NCBI GenBank assembly: GCA_016081115.2
Contig: CM071931.1
Span: 24,838,317-24,902,316 of the forward strand
Direction: 5' to 3'
Source of the DNA: Rehmannia glutinosa
Lineage: Eukaryota; Streptophyta; Magnoliopsida; Lamiales; Orobanchaceae
Length of the DNA: 64,000 bases
Of the stretch, positions 46,209 to 57,330 are shown one piece after another. The first letter of the stretch is position 1; every line of letters starts with the position of its first letter. The notes below the pieces were generated by a model. That model ran no database searches. It saw nothing but the letters and a program-made list of their open reading frames with translations, and had not been told where the DNA came from. Both the position numbers and the translations under genes were made by a program.

Positions 46209-47745
46209 TGTTAGGAATTTTATTGTTTAGATTTTGATGAATGCCATGTAAAACTTAGAATAGAATGTTGGCACCCCAATTCTTGTTGTAAAATGCATTG
46301 TAATGAATAGAGTGCCAAGCCGAGTTAAGTCACCTACGCCCTAACATGCAAAAAGACAATCAAGACTTGAAGGAAGACTCATTGCGAAACAAATTTGAGT
46401 ATGGCATAGAAGAGTAGACGGGAACTCTATCAAGAAGCGGTGAGATGCGGTGAGTGGAGCATCGATCAAGTCAACTCAAGAAAAGCCAAGTCTCAAGTTG
46501 AAGTGACAAAGAGTCATCCATGATTGGAAGGCGACTCTAAGTCACCTGAGGAAAGCAAGGAAATGCGATCAAGTCGAGATAATCGTAAAAGATCCGTTGC
46601 AAAATCAAGAGAATTACTTAAACAAGTAATATCTCCATACCACCTTTCTCAGTGCTCGACCCCCGAGCGTGCAAAAGGAATGAACCAATGGGAAGCACTA
46701 CACCGTGTCGAACTCGAAAGGTGAAAGAACAATTCATACGAGGAAATGGCAATTCCAAGAAGCGCAACAAGACAAGCCAACGATCGCAAGTGACTTTCAA
46801 AAATAAGCCTATCTCTTCAACGGGCAAATTTTTGAAAGTTCACTATAAAAGGCCGAGGAGTTTGTTTGAGAAAGAAGAGATACATAGATGACACATATGT
46901 GAGATATACAAGCATATTAGAAAAATCTGAAATATTCTCAATCCTCAAGCCTACATTACGAAGAACATCAATCCAACACTCACCGTGAAGGAAAGATAAC
47001 TTCAATCAGTTGAAGAGGAAAATACAAAACAAGGGGTCTACATTCCGGGAAGGATTGTAGGAAGGTTCAAGGTTGAGCCAAGTCTTAAGCTTTTGGAGGG
47101 CTTCGTGATCAAATCCAAAGAGCTTGAGCAAGTGAGTGTAGTAGTAGCAAGCATTTGCCATGTGAAGAAGGGCGAGTCGTCGAGAAGCCACCGAGTGATC
47201 AAGGCGTCTCAGATCGAGTCCCAAAGGATCAAGTCACCGTGTGATCAAGACTTGTATCCGGACTGTTACCACTTTGTAAACCGATCATTACTTAGTGGAT
47301 TCCTCCGGGAGTTGGAGAAGAGAGGAGTAGAAGAATTACCCCATCTTCGAACCTCTATAAAAATTTCATTGTGTCATTTACATTTCAAAGATTTTAATTC
47401 TTGCAATTTTAATCGCTTATATCTGGCGATAAATTTGCTATCCACTTGATAAATTATAAGTACTAAACCAAGCACTAAACTCTTACTTTATCAAACTTAA
47501 GGGTGTTAAGTCTTCCAAAAAACAAAACCACAATCGAGTTAATTTAGAGCTAACAAGTTACTCCATCAACAAAATTCGATTGAGTTTGTTGAGTGATTAA
47601 CTCTCTTGAGTGACTAAGTTGATTTGTCCATCAAGACACACTGTGTAGTATCAACTCTGTAGATTTAAAAGGACTAAATCGAAAATTTGGTAAGGTTTAT
47701 TCAACCCCCTTCTAAACCTTACACTTACACCCCCTTGGGACCTAC
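46209..47745 (+). repeat. 3' LTR of the Sirevirus
   Basis: From TGTTAGGAATTT to TTGGGACCTAC, lacking the final A seen in the 5' copy. TATA-like CTATAAAAGG lies at 46843-46852. Confidence 0.92.
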
Positions 47746-48780
47746 GAAACTATCATTCAAGAGGATCTACCACGCCCGTGCATAACATCGATAAAGGCAA
47801 AGGGGTTGCCAAAGAAATATTTGGTTTTGAAGAATATTTAGGTATGACTATGGAAGACCTTGAGAATGACACTATGTTTTGGGAGGATGTAGATGAGTCA
47901 AGTGACGAAGATGGTATGGTGGTGGTGAAGTAGCGGCATGGGAAAATGCCAAAATCGGGGTAGGCACAAAAGTCGGCCGGAGAGTAGGCATGGACATCAT
48001 CACGGATATCATCATGATGGTGGGCGGGAGTTCGGGCAAGATGGTGGGCAAAAATGTGGGCATAAAGATGGTGGGCGAGTACGAGACACAAAAGTGGGCA
48101 CAAACTTGGGCATGAAGGTAGGCATAAAGGTGGGTCCACTAGGCCTGGTAGTCGTTCATGCAAAAGGAATTCTGTTAGAACTAGGCACAATGGTGTGGGG
48201 CCTATGAGCAATCAAACAAGCATTTGTAACTCCATCGCAATGGGATTGTGATTTGCGGGTTGGTCGATTTTCCGTACGGAAGAAAGAAGAATTTAGTAGG
48301 AGACTTGCAATAATTTGTATCTTTGAAAAATAGACAACACATTATTAAAAAGTCGACAAAGTTAGATTTGTCGCGAGTTGTGTGGATAAATATTGTGGAT
48401 GGATAATATGTGTGACTAGGCGGCGAGGTGGGCATCTATGGGTTGTTATTAAATATAAAAATTGTCATGAGTGTTCGATTGAAATGAACAACCATGAGCA
48501 TCGACGCATAGGAGTAAGGTATTGGGTGAGACAGCTTTATGTACAAATATAAAGAACCCACACATTCATACCCACATCTAGCTATTATTGATGAAATAAA
48601 AGATAAATTCAATGTGGACATAAGTTATGACAAAGCATGGAGAACAAAGGAAGAAACAATTAAATTGGTTAGAGGTTCTCCGAAGATTCATTCAACCAAC
48701 TTGCGCTTACTTGGAGCATGTCCGACAAGTCAATCGCGAATCTGTCCACACAACACATCATAGACTCCACTTCGTTGCCC
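47746..48780 (+). pseudogene. Mutator-like transposase, continuation
   Basis: The first 190 bp (ATTCAAGAGGATCTACCACG and on) repeat 33485-33700. The gene then runs on: a GTGGGCA-rich part (47930-48145), a WRVRA-like zone, NNHEHRRIGVRYWVRQLYVQ (about 48490-48550, frameshifted) and IIDEIKDKFNVDISYDKAWR (48573-48640), followed by TKEETIKLVRGSPKI. The H-x-R then IIDEI..NVDISYDKAWR order is the DNA-binding region just upstream of the MULE catalytic domain. No catalytic DDE region was found downstream, so the gene is also truncated at the 3' side. Confidence 0.8.
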
Positions 48781-49030
48781 ACACACAAAGAAGTGGGCAT
48801 ACCACATGGCGTATAAGTGGGCACAATGGTAGGCAAACAACAGGCAAATAAGTGGGCAAGTTAAATATAGATCCAAAATAATCCAATTCTAATACAAATT
48901 CCAACCTACAACATATATATAGACCAAGAATATGATCATAAACTCCACACAACACATCATAGACTCAACAAAGTGGGCAACGAAGTGGGCATAACACAGG
49001 GCAAATAAGTGGGCAAATGAAATAATATTC
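48781..49030 (+). repeat. GTGGGCA-bearing tail
   Basis: Scattered AAGTGGGCA units (for example 48792, 48813, 48851, 48970, 48982, 49009) mixed with a duplicated phrase CACACAACACATCATAGACTC (about 48747 and 48946). The same core occurs in the 5' repeats of the MULE region, so it is probably part of the same transposon. Confidence 0.6.
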
Positions 49031-50100
49031 GTAAAAAACCCAAGTCCATACACATTCCAATCTAAACTCACCATTAACTCCACGAACACGAACCATTTAA
49101 CGTTAGAAATCGATTTTAATCATATGAAGAAACCCTATCTGTTTCATATTCAAGTTTCTTTTTAAAAACAAAACCCTAAATCCTTCAACACAACTAAATA
49201 CACTATACATATTAGAAAGAAGATGAAAAAACGAACCTTTTCAACCGAAGATATTCAACAAATATTGCGATGACTTTTGATGTTCAAAACCTCTCAAATA
49301 AAAAAAACAAAAAAGCATACATTGCAATTAAATATTTCTCGATTCACATAGTCATTTGTGAGTATCGAGTGGTTCGTAAATACACGATATTGTGGAAACT
49401 CGAGATACAAGAATAGCACATAACTCAAATATGTTGTGTAATACCAGTATTGTGGAAAGTAAGATACAAGAATAACACATCAAATATGTTGTGTAATTGG
49501 GGGCTCCGATCAAGCTACAAAACAAAATTTGATTTGTGGCAAATCACACGATATGGAGGTTAGCACAATTGTTTGGTGAACGCAGTGTCGGTCGAGAGAC
49601 CACCATAATCTATATAAAAACATGATTACTTCATTCTTGGCGCGATTAGTACGGTGTGATCCTGCTATGAATTAATATGTGCAATAGATGAAAGACAAAT
49701 ACCTATACGAGAATGATTTTGATGACTACAACGATCAAATTGGTAAAGAAGAATGTAATCATTTCAAACTTATTGTTCTATCGGAAGAATGTAGAAAAGG
49801 GACTGAATATTAAACGTAAATGACCTATAACTTTCCGACTTTCAACTTTTATACAAAACTTAAAAAAGGTCTTGTGGGTGTCCAACTTTAGTAAAGTCGC
49901 TACTCAAATGGCGGTTTTAATCTGAAAGTAAAAAAAATGACAAATAAAGTCGTAAAGTTTGTGGTCAATATTTAATAGAATTATCAAGTTGTTGTCTGTT
50001 TTACTATAAATTTAACATATTTTTTTGGTTCATTTTGCTAACGAGAAATAAAAAAATATATTATGTCAAAAAAGCCGGCATTTGGTTACATATTGATTTT
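49031..50100. other. AT-rich intergenic DNA, nothing recognised
   Basis: A repeated phrase (AAGATACAAGAATA with CAAATATGTTGTGTAA, at about 49400-49440 and 49460-49500) is a local duplication. No reading frame or transposon terminus is supported. Confidence 0.5.
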
Positions 50101-51180
50101 TGTTCCCCAACTTTTATGAAAATATTTGAGAATATACACGAACAAGGAGAGAACTAACTAAGGAACAACAATTTTTGATTGGTCATGTTGGATTGGGTGG
50201 TTTACTTGTTTACAAGAAGATGACTAAAGTGTTTGGAACAAAAAACTGGACAAGATTTGTGCTAAGTGTGATCGATGCTAGATGATGGGGATGATTTTGA
50301 GGCAACATGAGATGCCACTAACAAACATGGTGGAAGTGGAGTTATTTGACGTATGGGGTATAGATTTTATGGGGTCATTTTCGTCTTCATGTGGTATATG
50401 TATATCCTCCTTGTGGTTGATGTTCTTGCAAAAGTACATCTTCACACATTTTGGAACTCCAAGAGCACTCGATTAATGATGGGGGTCTCTTTTTTTGCAA
50501 CAAACTTTTTAATAATCTCATGGAGAAATATGGAGTTAAGCATAGAGTGGCCTAAGCATATCACCCACAATCTAATGGCCAAGGTTGAAGTGTGAAATTA
50601 AGAGATCAAGCAAATACTAGAAAAGACGGTTACAAATCGCAAGGATTGGGCATTGAAGCTCGATGATATTTTATGGGCTTATCGCACGGCGTACAAAACA
50701 CCCTTAGAATGTCTCCATATCAATTAGTCTTTGGAAAATAATGCCACCTTCCAGTGGAATTAGAACATAAAGCGTATTGGGCGATGAAAAAGCTGAATTT
50801 TGATATGACTAATCTTGAAGAAAAAAGAAAGCTACAAATCAGCGAGTTGGAAAATTTCAAGAAGATGCGTATGAAAAAGCTCAAATTTACAAAGACCGCA
50901 GGAGAAGATGGCACGACAAGCGGATTTTAGGAAGGGAGTTTTTATCGGGACAAGTAGTGTTGTTATACAATTCTCGTCTAAAACTTTTTCTGGGTAAGCT
51001 CAAGTAATGATGGTCGTGTCCATTCATAATCAAAAAGATACTACCCCCCGAGGCCATTGAAATGTTAGTACGAGATGGAAGCACATTCATAGTTAATGGG
51101 CAAGGAATCAAACATTACTATGAGCATGAGCGAGAAGAAGGATGTGGCAATCATCACCTTGATCGAAGCACAAGAAAATA
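50101..51180 (+). pseudogene. Athila/Tat integrase, 5'-truncated pol
   Basis: Ty3/gypsy integrase. Pieces: ELFDVWGIDFMG (50339-50374), a strong Athila/Tat signature with the first catalytic D; FGTPRALD (about 50451-50476); HPQSNGQ-like HNLMAKVEV preceded by YH; KTVTNRKDWALKLDDILWAY (50620-50680); PVELEHKAYWAMKKLNFDM (50752-50808); and LYNSRLKLF (50965-50991). At least four frameshifts occur. Protease, reverse transcriptase and RNase H are absent to the left, so the element is truncated at its 5' side. Confidence 0.85.
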
Positions 51181-51730
51181 AGGCGTCGGCAAGACGTAAA
51201 GTTAACACTTTTTGGGAGGCAACCCAATTTTTAATCGCCTTTGTTTATTTAAGTTTTATTCTAACTTTGATTTTTAGTTTTGTTTATTTTTTTGTGAGTT
51301 TGTATGTAGGAGGTGTTACGACAAACTCAAGATTATACAAAAAAAAAGAGGAGCAAAAGCACACGACCGGGCCGTGCCCTGCACACATCCCAAATACTGA
51401 GAACATAGTTGAGGCACACGACCCACTCTTGCCTGTCACACGGTCGTGTGCCTGCACCGAATGTTGGAAATAGAGCACTCGATCATACGACCGGTCGTGC
51501 CCATGCACACGGTGTGTACCCAAAAATAGAGAATAGGAGCATTTCGCACGGTCTGCCTGTGCGCATGCGCACGGGTTGTGTGCGCAGACCCCTGCAGTGG
51601 ATTTTCTCTCTTTTAAACCTAAACTTCCCAAATTTCTCCTCACTTCACTCTTGCAAACCCTAAGAACAATTTTCCTCTCTACAAAACATCTCTTAGCCTC
51701 CTAATTCTTCCAAATTTCTTCTTTAATCCA
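51181..51730 (+). mobile_element. Athila pol-env spacer with palindromic CACACG motifs
   Basis: It opens with TTTTTGGGAGGCAACCCAAT (51210-51229), the phrase that follows pol in Athila elements. 51355-51600 repeats CACACGACC, CACACGGTCGTGTG and GCGCATGCGCACGGG motifs, which also occur in the LTR (56130-56330). Confidence 0.75.
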
Positions 51731-52850
51731 AATGGGTAATCCGTGTAGGTTACAAATCACCACTTTGGACCAAGAATTTCACCATCTATACCTTGAATTT
51801 CTCCACCACCAACTATTATCTCAAAGTTTGTGGTGAGTTTCGAATTTTGGGGAGATTTTTTATTTTTCTTGAGAAATTCTCTTCTAAACATATCTTTCAG
51901 GAACCAGGAGGAACACGAGAAGGTGAAGGGAGCCATTCGGACACTAATTCGAGTATGCCCGAATATTTCAATCAATTCCCAAAGGAGGTACATCGGACTC
52001 GATGGGATTACTTGTATCTCCGCAAAATGGCCGCAATAAGGTATCCCGATAACTTTTGTCTTACCAATTGGGTTTACTTGAGGATTTTCGTATGCTTTAT
52101 GGAAGGATAGATTGGGATGGATTTTTGTTTGTAAATTGGAGGACATATGCGGTGATTACATTTGAATTTTGAGCGCTTTAGAATTGGTAAAGGAGGGGAG
52201 AAAACTAAATTTGATTGGTATTCGGTTCCGGATGGCGAATGAACTAATGGAGCTCATTATTGAGCAGTTGAATGAAATCTATCAGACGCCAGTCCATAGG
52301 GTGGAGGCGCATGACGATTCTGAAATTCATGACTTTTGGAAGGCAATTATCGAACGGCGTATCCATACGGGAGAGGTTTCAAAATCCTCTCTTATTAGAA
52401 ATCTGGTGTTTCGGTATGTGCAAAATGTGCTAGCTCAGATGGTGTTTGCACGTGGAGATAGCAATGGGGGTGCCCGTACTAATGAGCTTTTCATTTTATG
52501 GTGTGTGATTTCCGACACTGGGGCGGTGCCGAATGCGTGGGCATTCGTAGCAAGACAGTTTGGAAGAGTGAGAAACCAGATGAAGGGATAAATTATTGGG
52601 GGTTGATTACACCTATTGCTGATTATCTTAATGTGGATTGCACAATATACACGAATGCCAAAAGAGGTGGAAGTATTGATTTGAATGCCCTAATCTCAAT
52701 GAAAATGACAAAATTCGATGGGCATGACTATTCGCTGCACCACAAGGACAATACCCAGTTTAAACTGCCCAACCCCGGAGCCACTGCGATTAGTAATCAT
52801 GAAAATTGGCTCATGCGTGGTGAGCATTGACTTTCGAGGACCCGACATCC
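51731..52850 (+). pseudogene. Athila env-like ORF, first part
   Basis: The ATG at 51731 (MGNPCRLQITTLDQEF) starts the ORF after the spacer. Further pieces are FNQFPKEVHRTRWDYLYLRK (51970-52030), MANELMELIIEQLNEIYQTP (52231-52290), FWKAIIERRIHTGEVSKSSL (52337-52395), GGARTNELFILWCVISDTG (52466-52522) and, one frame on, INYWGLITPIADYLNVDCT (52588-52645). FW followed by RNLVFRY, then LFILWC and GLITPIA, is the usual order of the putative plant transposon protein domain in Athila late ORFs. A DNA transposon cuts it after 52850. Confidence 0.75.
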
Positions 52851-54343
52851 ACAACAACATAAATGATATTAGGTAACACCCAAAAATATTACCTAACGAC
52901 CATAAAATGTTACTATAGACAATAGGTAGCACTTTTATGGTGTTGCACTGCATGTGCTACCTATAATCTAAGGTATCACTTTTATTAGCTTTTAGTGACA
53001 CTTTTTCTAAGTGTTACATTAAGTTCTCTATTGGTAATACTTTGAAGTAATATTTCTAAAGTGCTACATTCGAATCTTATGTAACAATTTTTGTAACACT
53101 TTTTATATTTGTAACACTTTAAAAAATACTTCTACAAATGTTATATGTGAATTTTATGTAACACTTTTTTTGTAGCACTTCGTAGAAATACTATTTTTGT
53201 CACCAAGTAGATTTGAACCCGAATGTGTTATGTGTGGAAGTGACAACTTTTGTATATAAATTACAACTAAGTTGTAATTTATTACAACTTTTGTTTTGTT
53301 TTATATATACACATATACAAAAAAATTGTATAAAAATTATATTATATGTATATATAATATATTTTATATAATCAAGAGTATATTATATAATATATGTATT
53401 AAATTATATTCTCCATTGTATATATCAAATTTTATATTATATAGTATATAGTTTGAAAATCATATTATGTTATATATTAAAGGACACAAAAATTAAAAAT
53501 ATCAAAAATATATAAAATAAATTTATCGACCGATCGATATTCAATCGGTAAAAATAAAAAATATATAAAAATATAAAATTAATTTATCGACAGATAAAAA
53601 AGTTCTAACAAGAAAATATTTAAATAATAAATAAATAATGAACAAATAATTTACCAATGGAAAAAGTTTCTAAGTAATCACCGACACCATCAATATTCAT
53701 TTGTAATTTTTTTAAAAAAAAAAAAAAAAAAAAAAGGGTTTCATCGGTTAACGATGAAACTGTCTCCGTTAGTAAAAAATTAAAATATAAATAAATAGTA
53801 ATAGTAAAATATATACATGCGCATTTTCCGTCGATATTATGACAAAATTGATTATCTCCATAAAAATAAAAAAAAAAGCAAAATTAAAATACTTTATAAA
53901 AAGAAACCAAAAATTTAGTATAAAAAAAAAAACAGTACATGATGTCTATAATTTTTAGGTTTCTTTTTTTTTTTTTTGTCTTCACCTATTTTTTGACATC
54001 AATTGATTAAATAAATCATTGACATGATTTAATGATAGTTACACAATTTTGTGTTACTAAAATATAGCCAAAAAGTGTTAGAATTAATAAAATATAGTGT
54101 TGTCAAGAGTGCTTCTTAAATAAAGTGATACCTATTTGCGTTACGAAAAGAAATAACAAAAAAAGTGATACATAAAAAGTGTTACATATAAGTGTTACAT
54201 ATAAGTGTTACATATTGATAAAGTTCTACAAAAGTGTTACATAAATATTGTAATGTAAAATGTGTTACAAACATGTGTTACACATGTACCTTATGTGAAA
54301 AGTGCTACAAAATTTGTGTCACCTAATGTCATCTATGTTGTAT
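52851..54343. mobile_element. Non-autonomous DNA transposon inside the env-like ORF
   Basis: The ends are inverted repeats: ACAACATAAATGATATTAGG at the left and the complement ACAACATAGATGACATTAGG at the right. Subterminal copies of AGTGTTAC and GTAACACT lie in both halves (52970-53180 and 54130-54300). The interior is very AT-rich, with a 20-A run near 53720 and a small fold-back part (CATCGGTTAACGATG at 53742). No transposase is seen. The subterminal repeats suggest a CACTA-type derivative, but the CACTA terminus itself is not present and no target duplication was defined. Confidence 0.7.
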
Positions 54344-54633
54344 TGAGCGGAAGAGGGTGACGAGTCGCAGGAGGCGCCAATAGACCGGAGTTCTCGTTGA
54401 CGGGGTGGTCCATGTATGATATGGATAAAAGGATTGACCAGATTGCGGACCAATGTGGGCACGTTGATGGAGGTCGTATTAGTTGGCGGCCACGGTGGGC
54501 GAGTGTCAAGAGGAGAATCGGAGGAGATTTGGCGACATTGATCATCGCCAACGACAAATATACGAAATGATGTATCGCTTGGATTAGTGACACATTCATC
54601 AAGGCCACCACCCTCCGCCGTTTCCACCATAGT
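54344..54633 (+). pseudogene. Athila env-like ORF, C-terminal part
   Basis: The sequence reads IYEMMYRLD, then HHPPPFPP-like residues before a stop, in changing frames. A basic and His/Pro-rich tail is usual for Athila late ORFs (compare 1560-1630). It is separated from the first part by the DNA transposon. Long open frames on the opposite strand here are shadows. Confidence 0.5.
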
Positions 54634-55899
54634 ATACTGATGTAAGCACTTATCGCGTTTCTCTTATTATTGATAACTACCTTGTGAGTTTTTCGGGACA
54701 TAATACATCATAAGTTTAAGGGGGTTGTCGAAGGTGCGCGATATTGTATTGATGCATATCATATAAGACTTGCATGTAGAATCATATAAAACTTTGCATA
54801 ATTTTCTTTTCTATTTAGTAGGCACGTTTATAACATTTATTTGAGGTTGGTAGAGTCATAAATGAGGCTATTTGTGTCTTTTGTGAGTTAACTGCGAATA
54901 TTTAATTTTATGAGGAAACGTACTTCGTGTGTATGTGATGAAATTTGAGAAAGGGTCTTAATTGCTTATTTGTGATTTAGAATGTTGGGTATTTGAGCAT
55001 GATTAGAAACTAAGCTTTGGTATATTTATCAAAACCACGTGTTGTGTGCAATTTTTCAAGATGATTTAAGGCCATTTTTTAGCCTTTCAAGCCTGAAACT
55101 TACCCAAAAATATATAACTCCCTAATTAGCCAATTTGAGCATGTGTCATATTTCATTGATAGCCACATTATGAGCCGTAACTCGATATATCTTTTGTCCT
55201 TAAAACTTGATCTTATAGAATTGAGTAAGTTGACAGAATATGTGGTTGGAATTTGTAATAATTGGTTAATGGGAATGAAAGAAAATAAAGATATTCAAAA
55301 ATAAAATAAATAATTGTCTTTGCTTGAAAAGACAAAAGAAAAGGCCACGAAAAATTGATGAAGAAAGGGTGGGTTGAGAAGCTTAGATTGAGATTAAATT
55401 CATAATTTGGTACTTCTTGTATGGAGTTAATAGTGATTCGACTATTGTGTGTTTATCATTCAATTTGTTCAAGTTTGAGTCACTTTAACCATATTTTCCT
55501 ACCCTAACCAGATAGGCTTTGTTACAACCAAAGGAAGTCCTTTTTGATTCATAAACTGCACACACTCGAGTAGTGGAGATGTGAGACAACTTGCAAGTCT
55601 ATGGTAGTTCTTCAACATTGAATTGATATGAGTATAAACACGTCCTTACATACTTTTTGAGTTTGAGAGATACACATATATAGTCATGATTGCGATGTTA
55701 CACACAAATGAGTATTGATTGATGCCTAATTTGCAACTAAGATCTTTTTAAGAATTCTTTTCATGTGCATAGTAGAAAGTGAACTCTATGAGATCGTATA
55801 TTTGTGGTGTTCTTGTGTTGTTGAATCCACCTCATTGCATGTGTTTATTCTTTTTTGGTTTTGCTCGAGGATGAGTAATGATCTAAGATTGGGGGGATT
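54634..55899 (+). mobile_element. Athila 3' untranslated region
   Basis: Non-coding, with ACATAATACATCATAAGTTT then AAGGGGGTTG (near 54699) after the ORF. It ends GCTCGAGGATGAGTAATG and AAGATTGGGGGGATT (55863-55899), the polypurine-type end. Confidence 0.75.
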
Positions 55900-57330
55900 T
55901 GATAAGTGGTTAATAAGCATGCATTTAGTAGTATATTTTGTTATATAATTGCCACATTTGCATGTATATTGAGTGTGTTTAGGTTACTATCCCTTGTTGG
56001 GCGTGATACTACGGTTTTCTGGATATTTTTGTAGGAAATAGAGCTAAATCGGAGGAAAAGTGGTGGCACGGCCCTAACAAAATGTCAAGAGCTAATGGAC
56101 GAACAAAGACATGAAGGAAATAAGAAAATGGAGCACACATCTACCCGTGCGCATGGGCACACCCGTGTCCGTGTGTAACAAAGCGCACTTTTAGGAGCAA
56201 AATACACGACCAAACCGTGTGCATGTGCACGGTCTTGTGTGCGATTCTGTGCAGAGACAATTTTTAGAGGCCAATTCACACGACCAGGTCATGTTGGTGC
56301 GCATGACCCATGCGAAATGCGGCGTTGTGCAGATTTTATTTCCTTATTACGCGAGGACTAAAAAGGGGATTCAAAAATCACCTTCAAAGGGTGAATTAAA
56401 CCTAGATATTCACACAACACATTAGGGATAAGAAAATATGGTTTGAAAGAGATCCAAAAGAACAACACGAGATTTATATTAATCACGAAGGCACAAAAGT
56501 TTGAGATTAGGAAGATTGATTCGTCCACACAAGGGGTTTCCTCATCATAGTCTAGAGCTTTTCACTTCTTACTTTGTCTATGTTTAACTCTTTGTTAATG
56601 AACATGTCTATGGATTTAAGAACAATTATGTTAGGCTAATTTATTATCCATTTTAGGATGTGATTGAGACTGTGAATTCATGTTATTTTCGATTTGATTG
56701 TTTCATAGTAATCGTTTCTCGGATCTATTTGTAAATTTGGGTGCTTATTTCTTGTGGATTATTTAGCCAATAATTTGCATGTTTAATAGTTAGATCATAA
56801 TTCGAGAGATGAGTTCTAACATTATATAATGAATTTACAACATAAACGAGAGTAGAGTCGGGAGGCCTACAATGTTTGTGGTGGTTTTATTTAATTCTCT
56901 ATGCTTAGGAGTTGATATTGATTTTTGAGTAGAGATACTAGCAACTCGATATTAATATACAGTTTGTTTGCTTTGAGAGAGAGAATACAATACGATAGGA
57001 ATTAAACCCATAGATACGGTAAAATTGGTTATTGTGAAACGTGAATTGGAAATAATATTGATGAAGCATGTCGATATCATAGTCTATGATTGTCTTTGTG
57101 TATTGATTAGTTCTTGTGAGTTTGATATTGATTGGTAGTTTAATTTTCCTACAAGTAGTAGTTATAAACCACTTTGTGTTACAACCTCTTCAATAATATT
57201 GAGCTATGACATTTATAGTAATTTATGTGCTTTAAATCAATCCCTGAGAAATACGACATGGATTGCCGCTGTCAATTAACTATGTTGTACACTTGCGGTT
57301 AACTTAATAAATTTTAGCGGTCAAATACAA
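55900..57330 (+). repeat. 3' LTR of the Athila element
   Basis: It starts TGATAAGTGG right after the purine tract and contains CTTGTTGGGCGTGAT, AAATAGAGCTAAAT, CACACG/CGTGTG motifs (56130-56330) and, near its end, AAATACGACATGG and TTGTACACTTGCGG (57245-57298). The right boundary is not marked by a clear CA end or target duplication and is approximate. Confidence 0.7.

Larger units (their letters stand above)
33711..47745 (+). mobile_element. Full-length Sirevirus (Ty1/copia), 14 kb
   Basis: A complete Sirevirus-type layout: 5' LTR (33711-35250), Met-tRNA primer site, gag, protease, integrase, reverse transcriptase, RNase H, then a 4.6-kb env-like region, the tract CATCATCAAAAAGGGGGAAAT, and the 3' LTR (46209-47745). 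Large size, the late ORF and this polypurine tract define the group. The LTRs are very similar, yet gag and pol hold many stops and one-base breaks. The flanking MULE sequences overlap rather than continue, and GAAAT on the left against GAAAC on the right is only an imperfect target duplication. Confidence 0.9.

Noticed and set aside
47753..48211. 152-codon minus-strand frame
   Set aside because: It is antisense to the GTGGGCA-rich part of the MULE gene. The repeat removes stops on both strands and the plus strand has the recognisable transposase.
54319..54701. Minus-strand frames of 103 and 122 codons
   Set aside because: Antisense of the Athila env-like C-terminus. No motif of their own.
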